Shown here in pieces: positions 7,616 through 13,525 of a DNA stretch of 28,574 nucleotides. The stretch is from contig JBKPGF010000047.1 in NCBI GenBank assembly GCA_046729255.1, positions 1 through 28,574 on the forward strand. The letters run 5' to 3'. Position 1 is the stretch's first letter, and each line of letters starts with the position of its first letter. Made by a program: the position numbers and the translations under genes. The notes below the pieces were generated by a model. It did no database searches. It was not told the DNA's origin and was given only the letters and a program-made list of their open reading frames with translations. This stretch comes from PALSA-612 sp046729255. Lineage in GTDB: Bacteria > Actinomycetota > Thermoleophilia > Gaiellales > Gaiellaceae.

Positions 7616-7873
7616 TCAGGCCTCGGGATAGAGCCTGCGCAACTCTTCCAGCAGCGGGCGGGAGGGCTCGTAGCCCTCCCGCGCGAGCGCTGCGTCGAGA
7701 TCTGCCACGAGCGACGCCTGGAACGCAGCGTCCGCCTCGGCCCGGGCGACGATCTCGTCGATCGAGCGACGCGCGGCAGGGAGCTCCTGGGCGGCCTGCA
7801 CCCAACCGATGGGCGCAGGGCGCAGGAGCCGGAGAAATCGCGCGATCCGCTCTTCGTGATAGGCGCTCGTCAT
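7616..7873 (-). CDS. 85-aa helical protein, Nif11/NHLP-leader-like
   Basis: A small soluble protein of 85 residues with a good ribosome binding site (AGGAAGG three bases before the ATG at 7873). It lies 26 nt after the sigma factor stop and 21 nt before the protease. No transmembrane segment and no cysteine. The middle (ARAEADAAFQASLVADLDAA then LAREGYEP) resembles the Asp-x-x-Phe ... Leu ... Gly-Tyr pattern of Nif11- and nitrile-hydratase-type leader peptides, but no obvious core peptide follows. Possible roles: anti-sigma or adaptor protein, protease substrate, or leader-derived binding module. Position between a sigma factor and a protease favours a regulatory role. Similarity is by eye. 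Confidence 0.72.
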   Translation of the reverse strand: MTSAYHEERIARFLRLLRPAPIGWVQAAQELPAARRSIDEIVARAEADAAFQASLVADLDAALAREGYEPSRPLLEELRRLYPEA

Positions 7874-7899
7874 CTACCTTCCTAGACCGGCGGGAGCGG

Positions 7900-8439
7900 T
7901 CATTTCTTCCCCTCGAGCTGTTGTCTCAGCTGTCGAAGGCAGCGCGAGATGCGGCTGGCGATCGTCCCGGACGGCAGATCGAGGTCCTCGGAGATCGTCC
8001 GGTAGCTCTCGTCACGGGCGAAGAAGCGGTCGAGCATCTCCTGGCATGGCTCCGAGAGCTCGCCCAGCGCCTCGCGCACGAAAAACGCCTCCTCAACCTG
8101 CTCCAGCGTCTGCTCGCGGCCCTCCGGCTCGATGTGTGCGGCGGGTTGCACCCGGCCAGAAGCGGCGATCGAGTCCATGCATAGGCGTCGCGTCAGCTGA
8201 CCGATCCAGGGGCGCAGCGCGCTGTCATCGCGGAGCGTGTCGAGCCGCGTGTAGACGCGCGTGAACACTTCCTGGAAGACGTCCTCGGCATCCGGCGGAG
8301 GCAGGCGGAACCCCTGGGCGCAGATCGCGTAGACGTAGCGCGAGTAACGCTCCACGAGCTCGTTCCAGGCATCGAGATCGCCCGCCCGGCAGCGCTGGAC
8401 AAGCTCGGCGTCGCTCAGTGCAATTGCCATCGTGCTCAT
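7900..8439 (-). CDS. ECF-type RNA polymerase sigma factor
   Basis: A 179-residue sigma-70 family factor of the ECF layout. Region 2 covers about residues 10-85 (DAWNELVERYSRYVYAIC then DAEDVFQEVFTRVY, the core-binding and -10 reading helices). A short linker leads to region 4 at about 118-175, ending in a helix-turn-helix (SYRTISEDLDLPSGTIASRI). No C-terminal extension. The ATG at 8439 is preferred because it lies ten bases after the upstream stop codon; an in-frame GTG at 8472 would overlap that gene. No classic zinc anti-sigma factor gene is next to it; the following gene encodes the 85-residue helical protein. It probably switches on this gene set or a distant regulon. Confidence 0.92.
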   Translation of the reverse strand: MSTMAIALSDAELVQRCRAGDLDAWNELVERYSRYVYAICAQGFRLPPPDAEDVFQEVFTRVYTRLDTLRDDSALRPWIGQLTRRLCMDSIAASGRVQPAAHIEPEGREQTLEQVEEAFFVREALGELSEPCQEMLDRFFARDESYRTISEDLDLPSGTIASRISRCLRQLRQQLEGKK

Positions 8440-8449
8440 CAAACACCCA

Positions 8450-9040
8450 TCAACGCGCGGCGTCGAGAGCACGCGCCGCTGCGTCCTCGGCGTGCTGGGC
8501 GCAAGCTCGAGCGCGGACGAGGCGCCGGTCGCCTTCCTTCACCGTGAGGTTGACGGCGACGAGGTGGGCGGCGGCATTCGCGCCCCCTGCTGCGAGCACC
8601 GCGGCGGCTGCGGCATCGGATCGATAGGTGCCGTCACCGAGCTGGGCCGCGAGTGCCGCAAGCATCGCCGTGTCCGCAGCGGTCTCGGCGATCTGGAGAG
8701 GGACGGTCGTCGACACATCGAGCTTCTGCTCGAGGTCGCCGTTCGGCTTGGGCCGCCTGTCCTCGCGGACGGCGGCAAGGGCATCGAGAGCCTCCTCCCA
8801 GACCTGCGCGTCGGCAAGCGCGAGCGGCGCGGCTTTCGCCTGGAGCGCCAGCGCCTGGGCGGCGATGCCCGGCGAGTCCTCCCACGAGTCCTCCGAGTGC
8901 CTCGCCACCATCGCCACGACGCCGGCGGCGAAAGCGACGGTCAGCGCAGAAGCCGAGCCGCTGCCCGGCCCAGGCTTTCCCGTGCCGAGGCGCTCGAGAA
9001 AGTCGCCGAGCTTTAGATCGAGATATTCGTCGCCTTGCAT
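8450..9040 (-). CDS. Cyclodeaminase/cyclohydrolase-family protein (FTCD C-terminal-like)
   Basis: A 196-residue all-helical protein of the formiminotransferase-cyclodeaminase C-terminal family (PF04961-like). The family hallmark is seen near the N-terminus as GKPGPGSGSASALTVAFAAG (family usual: a PGGGS-A type stretch), followed by long Ala-rich helices. Members release ammonia from 5-formimino-THF or act as methenyl-THF cyclohydrolases; a stand-alone version may do either, or neither. The C-terminal helix is very Ala-rich. It is the first gene of the minus-strand series leading into the sigma factor (ten-base gap). The ATG at 9040 lies six bases after a TACACT box, so it is probably leaderless and could drive the whole series. 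Confidence 0.83.
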   Translation of the reverse strand: MQGDEYLDLKLGDFLERLGTGKPGPGSGSASALTVAFAAGVVAMVARHSEDSWEDSPGIAAQALALQAKAAPLALADAQVWEEALDALAAVREDRRPKPNGDLEQKLDVSTTVPLQIAETAADTAMLAALAAQLGDGTYRSDAAAAAVLAAGGANAAAHLVAVNLTVKEGDRRLVRARACAQHAEDAAARALDAAR

Positions 9041-9086
9041 GGCGGGAGTGTAGAGACGTTTGGTTTCGAGCCTCGGCGCCTATCGT
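9041..9086. promoter_or_regulatory. Divergent promoters, cyclodeaminase gene / flippase-like gene
   Basis: Minus strand: TACACT (9052-9047), six bases, then ATG 9040. Plus strand: TATCGT (9081-9086) ten bases before ATG 9097. The first fits the leaderless geometry seen throughout the window; the second would leave a leader of a few bases. Confidence 0.5.
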
Positions 9087-9096
9087 TCTCGCGAGC

Positions 9097-10053
9097 ATGG
9101 GTGAGATTCTCGACGGGATCCAGATGTTCTTCCGCGAGCTTGCGGACGTCGAGTGGACCGCGCTGGCGATCGCGTCCGGACTGCAGATCGTGCGCCTGTT
9201 CTTCCGTTCGATCGCGTGGCGGTCGATCATCGCCGCCGCCTTTCCGGGGACGAAGGTCCCTCTCGGACACGTGACGGGCGCGTACTTCGCCGGCGTCGGC
9301 GTGAACGCGATCACGCCGGCCCGGGCCGGCGACGTCGTGAAGCTCGTGCTCGTGAAGCACGAGGTGAAGGGCACGACCTACACGACCCTGACGCCGACAT
9401 TGCTCGTCGAGACGATCTTCGACGTGGTCGTCGCGGGCGTGATTCTCGTGTGGGCGCTGTTCGCAGGAGTGCTACCGGCGTTCGACGTGATCGGCGACCT
9501 GCCGTCGATCGACTGGAGCTGGCCGATCGACAACCCGCGCCCGTTCCTCGTCGTCGTGACCGTCTGGCTCACCGTGATCGCCCTGCTCGTCCTTATCTGG
9601 TCGCGCCGTGTCAAGGACTTCAGGGAACAGGTACGGCACGGCTTCGCCATCCTCTACGAGCCACGCCGGTACTTCCTGGAGGTCGTCTCCTGGCAGGCGC
9701 TGTCGTGGGTCTGTCGCATCGCCGGCGTGTGGTTCTTCCTCGACGCCTTCGACGTGCCGACGACGGCGCGCAACGTCGCACTCGTCCTCGCCGTCCAGAG
9801 CCTGTCGACGCTCTTGCCGTTCACGCCAGGCGGGATCGGCACTCAGCAGGGCTTCCTCGTCTACGCCTTCAGGGACACGACCGTCGGGCGTGCGTCGCTC
9901 GTGAGCTTCAGCGTGGGCATGTACGTGGCGACGACGGTCGTGACGGTCGCAGCCGGCCTCATCGCGCTGATACTCGTCGCGCGCACGATACGGTGGAAGC
10001 GGTTGATCGCGCCCGAGAAAGCCAAGATCGAAGAGGCGAAGGAAGGGCGATAG
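9097..10053 (+). CDS. LPG-synthase-TM / UPF0104-type membrane protein
   Basis: A 318-residue integral membrane protein with about eight helices, of the lysylphosphatidylglycerol-synthase transmembrane (AglD2/UPF0104) family. Two conserved stretches are visible: GVGVNAITPARAGDVVKLVL near residues 67-86, and STLLPFTPGGIGTQQGFLVY in the C-terminal half, a motif typical of the family. In MprF the same domain flips aminoacylated lipids; free-standing versions are thought to handle lipid or lipid-linked sugar movement, and no aminoacyl-transfer domain is attached here. The C-terminus is a short basic cytoplasmic tail. Its TAG stop is part of the -10 box of the next gene, so the two are packed head to tail. 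Confidence 0.87.
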   Translation: MGEILDGIQMFFRELADVEWTALAIASGLQIVRLFFRSIAWRSIIAAAFPGTKVPLGHVTGAYFAGVGVNAITPARAGDVVKLVLVKHEVKGTTYTTLTPTLLVETIFDVVVAGVILVWALFAGVLPAFDVIGDLPSIDWSWPIDNPRPFLVVVTVWLTVIALLVLIWSRRVKDFREQVRHGFAILYEPRRYFLEVVSWQALSWVCRIAGVWFFLDAFDVPTTARNVALVLAVQSLSTLLPFTPGGIGTQQGFLVYAFRDTTVGRASLVSFSVGMYVATTVVTVAAGLIALILVARTIRWKRLIAPEKAKIEEAKEGR

Positions 10054-10062
10054 GCTCATACC
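10051..10062 (+). promoter_or_regulatory. Leaderless promoter -10 of the DUF4389 gene inside the previous stop
   Basis: TAGGCT (10051-10056) contains the upstream TAG stop and is followed by six bases and GTG 10063. No ribosome binding site lies at the usual distance. Confidence 0.5.
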
Positions 10063-11355
10063 GTGGAGAGCGGCGCTCCCACACACCCGATCCGCCTCGT
10101 CGTCACGGACGACCTGCACCGCTCGCGGCTGACGGTCTTCTTCCGACTGCTGCTTGCGATCCCGCACCTGCTCTGGCTCGGATTGTGGAGCATCGTCGCC
10201 TTCGTGATCGCGTTCATCAACTGGTTCGCGACGCTCTTCAAGGGCCAGTCGCCTCAGGGCCTGCACGACTTCCTCGCCGGCTACCTGCGCTACGCGACGC
10301 ACGTCGAGACATACCTCCTGCTGGCAGGCAATCCGTTTCCGCCGTTTTTCGTCGGCAGCACGACCGCTGCGTACCCGATCGATCTTGTCGTAGATCCACC
10401 CGCCCGGCAGAACCGCTGGAAGACCGGGCTCAGAGGGTTCCTGGCGCTCCCGGCGGTACTGCTCTCGGGCACGTTCCTCGGTGGGCCGATCGCATGGGCT
10501 GCCTTCCGCGGCTCTGGCCTCGCGGCCGTCACGTCGTTTCTGACGTGGTTTTCCGCGCTCGCCCGAGGTCGCTCGCCGCGCGGGCTGCGCGACACGACGG
10601 CGTGGAGCGTCGGCTACGGCGCCCAGACCGGCGCGTATCTCTTCCTGCTGACCGACCGCTATCCGCACACTGGCCCGAAGGTCTACCTCGAGGGTCTCGA
10701 GCCTCCCGAGACGCCGGAGCAGCTGCCGACGATCGCGAATGAGGACGACTACCGCCGCTCGCGCCTGACCGTGCTCCTGCGACTGCCGCTCGCCTTCCCG
10801 CACATCCTCTGGCTGATCCTCTGGTCGATCGTCGCGTTCGTCGCCGCGATCGCCAACTGGTTCTCGGCACTCGCCATCGGACGCTCCCCCCGCCCGCTGG
10901 CGCGATTCCTGTCGGCGTGGGTCCGGTACACGGCCCACGTCACGTCGTTCCTCTACGTCGCCGGCAACCCGTTCCCGGGCTTCGTCGGCGCCCCAGGGAG
11001 CTATCCGCTCGACATCGAGTTCGACCCGTTCGCGCGGCAGAGCCGCTGGGTCACGCTGTTCCGGCTGCCACTCTGCGTGCCGGCGTTGCTGGTCTCGGGC
11101 GCGGCGGGCGGGGTCGCCTTCTTCTCGGCCGTCTTCGGCTGGTTCGTGGCGCTCTTACGCGGCCGCATGCCCGACGGGCTGCAGGCCGCGATGGCGTACT
11201 CGATCGGCTACGCCGCGCAGTTCTATGCCTACGCCTTCGTGCTCACTGACCGCTACCCGCACTCGAGCCCGCAGGCCGTGTTCGGCGAGCGCGGAGCCGT
11301 CCAGCTGACGCTGCCCGAGCCGGTAGACTCAGGAGCGCCGGGCGCATTCGTCTAG
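10063..11355 (+). CDS. Four-repeat DUF4389 membrane protein
   Basis: A 430-residue membrane protein made of two tandem copies of a two-unit DUF4389 module. Units one and three are close copies (SRLTVFFRLLLAIPHLLW versus SRLTVLLRLPLAFPHILW, and LAGNPFP versus VAGNPFP). Units two and four match each other (PARQNRW versus FARQSRW, both ending LTDRYPH). Each unit has two to three hydrophobic helices and an amphipathic GRSPRGL-type segment. Function of the domain is unknown. The start GTG 10063 is set by the box ending six bases upstream. The last five codons lie inside the tRNA-Glu gene. Confidence 0.88.
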   Translation: MESGAPTHPIRLVVTDDLHRSRLTVFFRLLLAIPHLLWLGLWSIVAFVIAFINWFATLFKGQSPQGLHDFLAGYLRYATHVETYLLLAGNPFPPFFVGSTTAAYPIDLVVDPPARQNRWKTGLRGFLALPAVLLSGTFLGGPIAWAAFRGSGLAAVTSFLTWFSALARGRSPRGLRDTTAWSVGYGAQTGAYLFLLTDRYPHTGPKVYLEGLEPPETPEQLPTIANEDDYRRSRLTVLLRLPLAFPHILWLILWSIVAFVAAIANWFSALAIGRSPRPLARFLSAWVRYTAHVTSFLYVAGNPFPGFVGAPGSYPLDIEFDPFARQSRWVTLFRLPLCVPALLVSGAAGGVAFFSAVFGWFVALLRGRMPDGLQAAMAYSIGYAAQFYAYAFVLTDRYPHSSPQAVFGERGAVQLTLPEPVDSGAPGAFV

Positions 11356-11413
11356 TGGCCTAGGACACCGCCCTCTCACGGCGGCGGCACGGGTTCGAAT
11401 CCCGTATGCGCCT
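11341..11413 (+). tRNA. tRNA-Glu (anticodon CUC)
   Basis: Acceptor GGCGCAT/ATGCGCC (11341-11347 with 11406-11412), anticodon stem CCGCC/GGCGG with loop CTCTCAC and anticodon CTC at 11375-11377, T-arm ACGGG-TTCGAAT-CCCGT. No CCA is encoded. The first 15 bases double as the end of the upstream protein gene: its TAG stop (11353-11355) is the TAG of the tRNA D-arm. Confidence 0.97.
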
Positions 11414-11418
11414 CTCGG

Positions 11419-11640
11419 TTCCGGGACGGCGTCACGTCGCTCTTGGAGTCGAAGGGCTTCGAGCTTCTCGATGTGCCTCTAGCGCGCGATCCGTGGGAGC
11501 AGGACTGGGTCTATGCGCGCGTCGGGTCGCCTGAGGAAATGAGCCCAGTGCGCTGCTCGCAGCCGTTCAGTAGGCCAATCCTCGACGCAACAGCCGAACT
11601 CCCAAGACGACGCACAGGAGACCGAGGGCGAGATCGATGA
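11419..11640 (+). other. Reading-frame remnant after tRNA-Glu
   Basis: Just after the tRNA a frame reads FRDGVTSLLESKGFELLD, then VPLARDPWEQDWVYARVG, before becoming low quality. The first 45 codons look protein-like in composition but have no convincing start (TTG 11443 at best), and the 3' part overlaps the convergent small membrane gene. It may be the tail of a decayed gene. I do not recognise a family. Confidence 0.2.
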
Positions 11641-11767
11641 CCAGAAGGACGGCTACCTGTACCCCGCTGCTAGCTATGAGAAAGATCGGGATCGTCGTGG
11701 CGAACACCCATACGAGGCCGCCGAGGACGAGGAAGGCCCCGCCGACAATTCTCCCGAGGCGAGGCAT
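11567..11767 (-). CDS. 66-aa two-helix membrane protein
   Basis: A small protein of 66 residues with two hydrophobic helices (GGAFLVLGGLVWVFATTI and VAVLLVIDLALGLLCVVLGV) and short basic ends, so an inner-membrane hairpin. The ATG at 11767 has GAGGG three to four bases upstream and follows the stop of the 103-residue gene by 13 bases, which is why the longer in-frame GTG/ATG possibilities upstream are rejected. I do not recognise a family. Likely co-transcribed with the gene before it. Confidence 0.65.
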   Translation of the reverse strand: MPRLGRIVGGAFLVLGGLVWVFATTIPIFLIASSGVQVAVLLVIDLALGLLCVVLGVRLLRRGLAY

Positions 11768-11780
11768 CCGCCCTCGCCGA

Positions 11781-12092
11781 TCAGCTCTCGGACAGCTCGC
11801 CGTACGTGAAGGCAATAGGCTCGACGGTCGTCCGAGCGAAGCGGATCTCGATGGCCTGGATGTGATCGTCGTGCACGAAGATCCGCGAGTCGTTCTCCTT
11901 GGGCGCCTCGCTGTCGCGCTCCGAGAAGATGCTGAATACCGTCCACGGGAGGTCCGGATTGGTGGGTGTCTCGGCCCGATGAACGACGAGAGGGCCCGAT
12001 CGTCCGGCCAGCGTCACCTCGACGATGGCTCCGTAGCCTTCCGGCGCCGACTGGTGAAAGGTCTCGCGCGCGTCTGGGCGACCGTGCTCCAA
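11781..12092 (-). CDS. Hypothetical protein, possibly 5' frameshifted
   Basis: A soluble protein of about 103 residues, probably beta-rich (GAIVEVTLAGRSGPLVVHRA ... SRIFVHDDHIQAIEIRF ... IAFTYGEL). No family recognised. The frame opens only at a TTG (12092) without a ribosome binding site. A better start lies at ATG 12115 (reading MSIDRQKLWSTVAQTR), eight bases after a TAGGCT box, but in another frame that hits TGA after about 34 codons. A one-base shift near 12060-12075 would join the two into a protein of about 110 residues, so a frameshift or sequencing error is possible. Confidence 0.5.
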   Translation of the reverse strand: MEHGRPDARETFHQSAPEGYGAIVEVTLAGRSGPLVVHRAETPTNPDLPWTVFSIFSERDSEAPKENDSRIFVHDDHIQAIEIRFARTTVEPIAFTYGELSES

Positions 12093-12152
12093 AGCTTCTG
12101 TCTATCGATGCTCATGGAGCGGAAGCCTAACGCCTAGGCCGCTGCCAGTCGC

Positions 12153-12254
12153 TTACGACGTCGCCCACTCGAAGAGCAGCCAGCCGCCGTAGATGCCGCC
12201 CGCGACGGCAGCGACCTGCAACACGAGCCAGTAGAACCGCGGGCCCGCGCTCAC
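12153..12254 (-). CDS. 33-aa single-pass membrane microprotein
   Basis: GTG 12254 overlaps the stop codon of the SHOCT gene (shared GTGA), so translation is coupled. The peptide has 33 residues: a short MSAGPRFYW head, one hydrophobic helix (LVLQVAAVAGGIYGGWLLF) and EWATS, then TAA. One membrane span is clear. It may be a small partner of the membrane protein encoded just before it. Too short for a homology claim. Confidence 0.55.
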   Translation of the reverse strand: MSAGPRFYWLVLQVAAVAGGIYGGWLLFEWATS

Positions 12255-12883
12255 AGGAGCTTCGCCTTCGCCTCGGCGAACTCGTCGTCGCTCAGCGCGC
12301 CGCGCTCGTAGAGCTTCGTCAACCGCTCCAGCTCGTCCACCATCGCCGTTCCCCTCGTCGTCCGCGCCTCGACGGGCTGCACGCGCGCCGCCACCTTCTG
12401 CATGTGCTCGAGCGGCATGCCGACCGGCCAACCGCTCGGCCGCTCGACCTCGCGCGTGAACCCGCGAATCGTCGCGGGCAGCATGACGAGGAGCGGCAAC
12501 CCGCCCATGAGCACGAAGAGGACCCCGCAGATGAGCCAGCCCCACACGACGCCGGCTCCCGTCCCCGGCGGGTTGAACGCGTACTCGAGGAAGTTCCACC
12601 CCAGCGACAGGAAGAGCGCGGGCCAGAGCAGGCCCGCGAAGCTCGGAACCTTGTTCCGGAAGGTCTGCCACACGTAGACGCCCGCGAGGATGATCCCGCC
12701 CCAGAGGCTGCCGATCATGACCCCCGGCACGCCCTGGGGGCAGTGCTGCTCGATCACGAACGGACCACCCTCCGCGCAGAAGCCGCCGACGTCCATCACC
12801 GAGCGCATCGCGAGAAAGACCATCGTCAGCGCGCAGGCGACGCCCGCCAGGCTGAGCCCGATCAGGATCGTGGCCCGGACCAC
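12251..12883 (-). CDS. Multi-span membrane protein with C-terminal SHOCT domain
   Basis: A 210-residue protein with four to five hydrophobic helices: residues about 2-25, 55-72, 83-98, 108-135. A cytoplasmic part follows, ending in a SHOCT motif (DELERLTKLYERGALSDDEF then AEAKAKLL). SHOCT segments are short helical pairs found at protein ends and thought to aid oligomer or nucleic-acid contacts. Two cysteines (CAEGG, HCPQG) flank the first loop and might form a disulfide outside. GTG 12883 is chosen because a TAGGTT box ends six bases upstream. Function unknown. Confidence 0.8.
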   Translation of the reverse strand: MVRATILIGLSLAGVACALTMVFLAMRSVMDVGGFCAEGGPFVIEQHCPQGVPGVMIGSLWGGIILAGVYVWQTFRNKVPSFAGLLWPALFLSLGWNFLEYAFNPPGTGAGVVWGWLICGVLFVLMGGLPLLVMLPATIRGFTREVERPSGWPVGMPLEHMQKVAARVQPVEARTTRGTAMVDELERLTKLYERGALSDDEFAEAKAKLL

Positions 12884-12895
12884 ACGCCAAACCTA
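12884..12895 (-). promoter_or_regulatory. Leaderless promoter -10 of the SHOCT gene
   Basis: TAGGTT on the minus strand (12895-12890), six bases, then GTG 12883. No ribosome binding site. Confidence 0.5.
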
Positions 12896-12916
12896 CAACG
12901 GCCCCTGGTCACGAGA

Positions 12917-12940
12917 GAGCCCCGCCGGTGAGCGGGGCTC
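12917..12940 (-). terminator. Hairpin terminator after the secreted-protein gene
   Basis: A perfect nine-bp stem GAGCCCCGC / GCGGGGCTC with a six-base loop, 30 bases past the stop at 12970. The tail is TCTCGTG, only mildly T-rich. It separates the secreted-protein gene from the SHOCT gene. Confidence 0.65.
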
Positions 12941-12969
12941 GTCGTCGGAACGGGTTCTCTGCGCAGGCC

Positions 12970-13395
12970 TTACGGTGCGGCCGGAGCCTTGGCGTTGACC
13001 CGCAACGCTGTGAGCGCCGTGAGCTCGGCGGCGTCGAGAGGCAGGCTGCCCTTGCACGCCTTCAGGTGCACGACAGCACGGTCACCGGACGCGAGCGACG
13101 CAACGAGCTTCGGAGCGTTCTGACGCCGGATCTTCGTATCGGCGCCAACGGTGATCGTCTCGGCTGCGCCACCGACGAACACCTGCCCGGGCTTGTTCGC
13201 TCCGGTCGTGTTCATCGTGAACGTTCCGGCGCCGACAAACGCCGGGTCACTCGTCAGCGTGCCTTTGAGGATGACCGAAACTGCCGGTTTGCAGCCGGGC
13301 CCGGTGGCCGGCGGCGTCTTGGCTGGCGCGCCGAACGCGATCGGCACCGCCAGCGTGGCCGCGAATGCCACAGCCGCGAGTGCTTTCCGTTTCAT
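12970..13395 (-). CDS. Secreted small beta-rich protein (DUF5666-like)
   Basis: A 141-residue exported protein. A signal peptide is clear: MKRK, then the hydrophobic ALAAVAFAATLAVPIAFGA with likely cleavage after it. The mature part alternates short strands (VSVILKGTLTSDPAFV, AETITVGADTKIRR, SGDRAVVHLKACKG), a layout like the small beta-barrel DUF5666/OB-type domains; two cysteines may form a disulfide. The start at ATG 13395 is firm: GGAGG lies five bases upstream. It is one of few genes here with a leader and ribosome binding site; the leader is about 60 nt. Possibly regulated at the palindrome in its promoter. Function unknown. Confidence 0.8.
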   Translation of the reverse strand: MKRKALAAVAFAATLAVPIAFGAPAKTPPATGPGCKPAVSVILKGTLTSDPAFVGAGTFTMNTTGANKPGQVFVGGAAETITVGADTKIRRQNAPKLVASLASGDRAVVHLKACKGSLPLDAAELTALTALRVNAKAPAAP

Positions 13396-13454
13396 GGTTC
13401 CTCCTTCGGTGGCTGCATTCGTCATCGGACGATCTCGGGAGTACTCATACCTTC

Positions 13455-13485
13455 ATTTTAGGGTCTTTAGACCCGGTTTTACCGG
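13455..13485 (-). promoter_or_regulatory. Promoter with two palindromes upstream of the secreted-protein gene
   Basis: On the minus strand TAAAAT (13460-13455) is a good -10 box. Directly upstream, in the -35/-10 spacer, is the palindrome GGGTCTAAAGACCC (13474-13461), and next to it CCGGTAAAACCGG (13485-13473). No good -35 is visible, which is what one expects if a regulator binds there. The same palindromes lie 26 to 50 nt after the peptidase stop, so they could also serve as its terminator. Confidence 0.45.
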
Positions 13486-13525
13486 ACGCTTACCGAGCCG
13501 CGCCGGACGCTTACCGAGCCGCGCC
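13484..13525. repeat. 21-bp perfect tandem duplication over the peptidase stop codon
   Basis: GGACGCTTACCGAGCCGCGC plus C occurs twice head to tail (13484-13504 and 13505-13525). The second unit holds the last codons and TAA stop of the peptidase gene; the first unit repeats them after the stop. Confidence 0.85.

Noticed and set aside
7616..7873. RiPP precursor with the protease as its maturation enzyme
   Set aside because: No core region with modifiable residues, no modifying enzyme or exporter next to it; kept only as a leader-like fold suggestion.
8653..9096. N-terminal extension of the flippase-like gene
   Set aside because: The extra 148 residues are Arg/Ser/Pro-rich and overlap the cyclodeaminase gene antisense; ATG 9097 fits the family.
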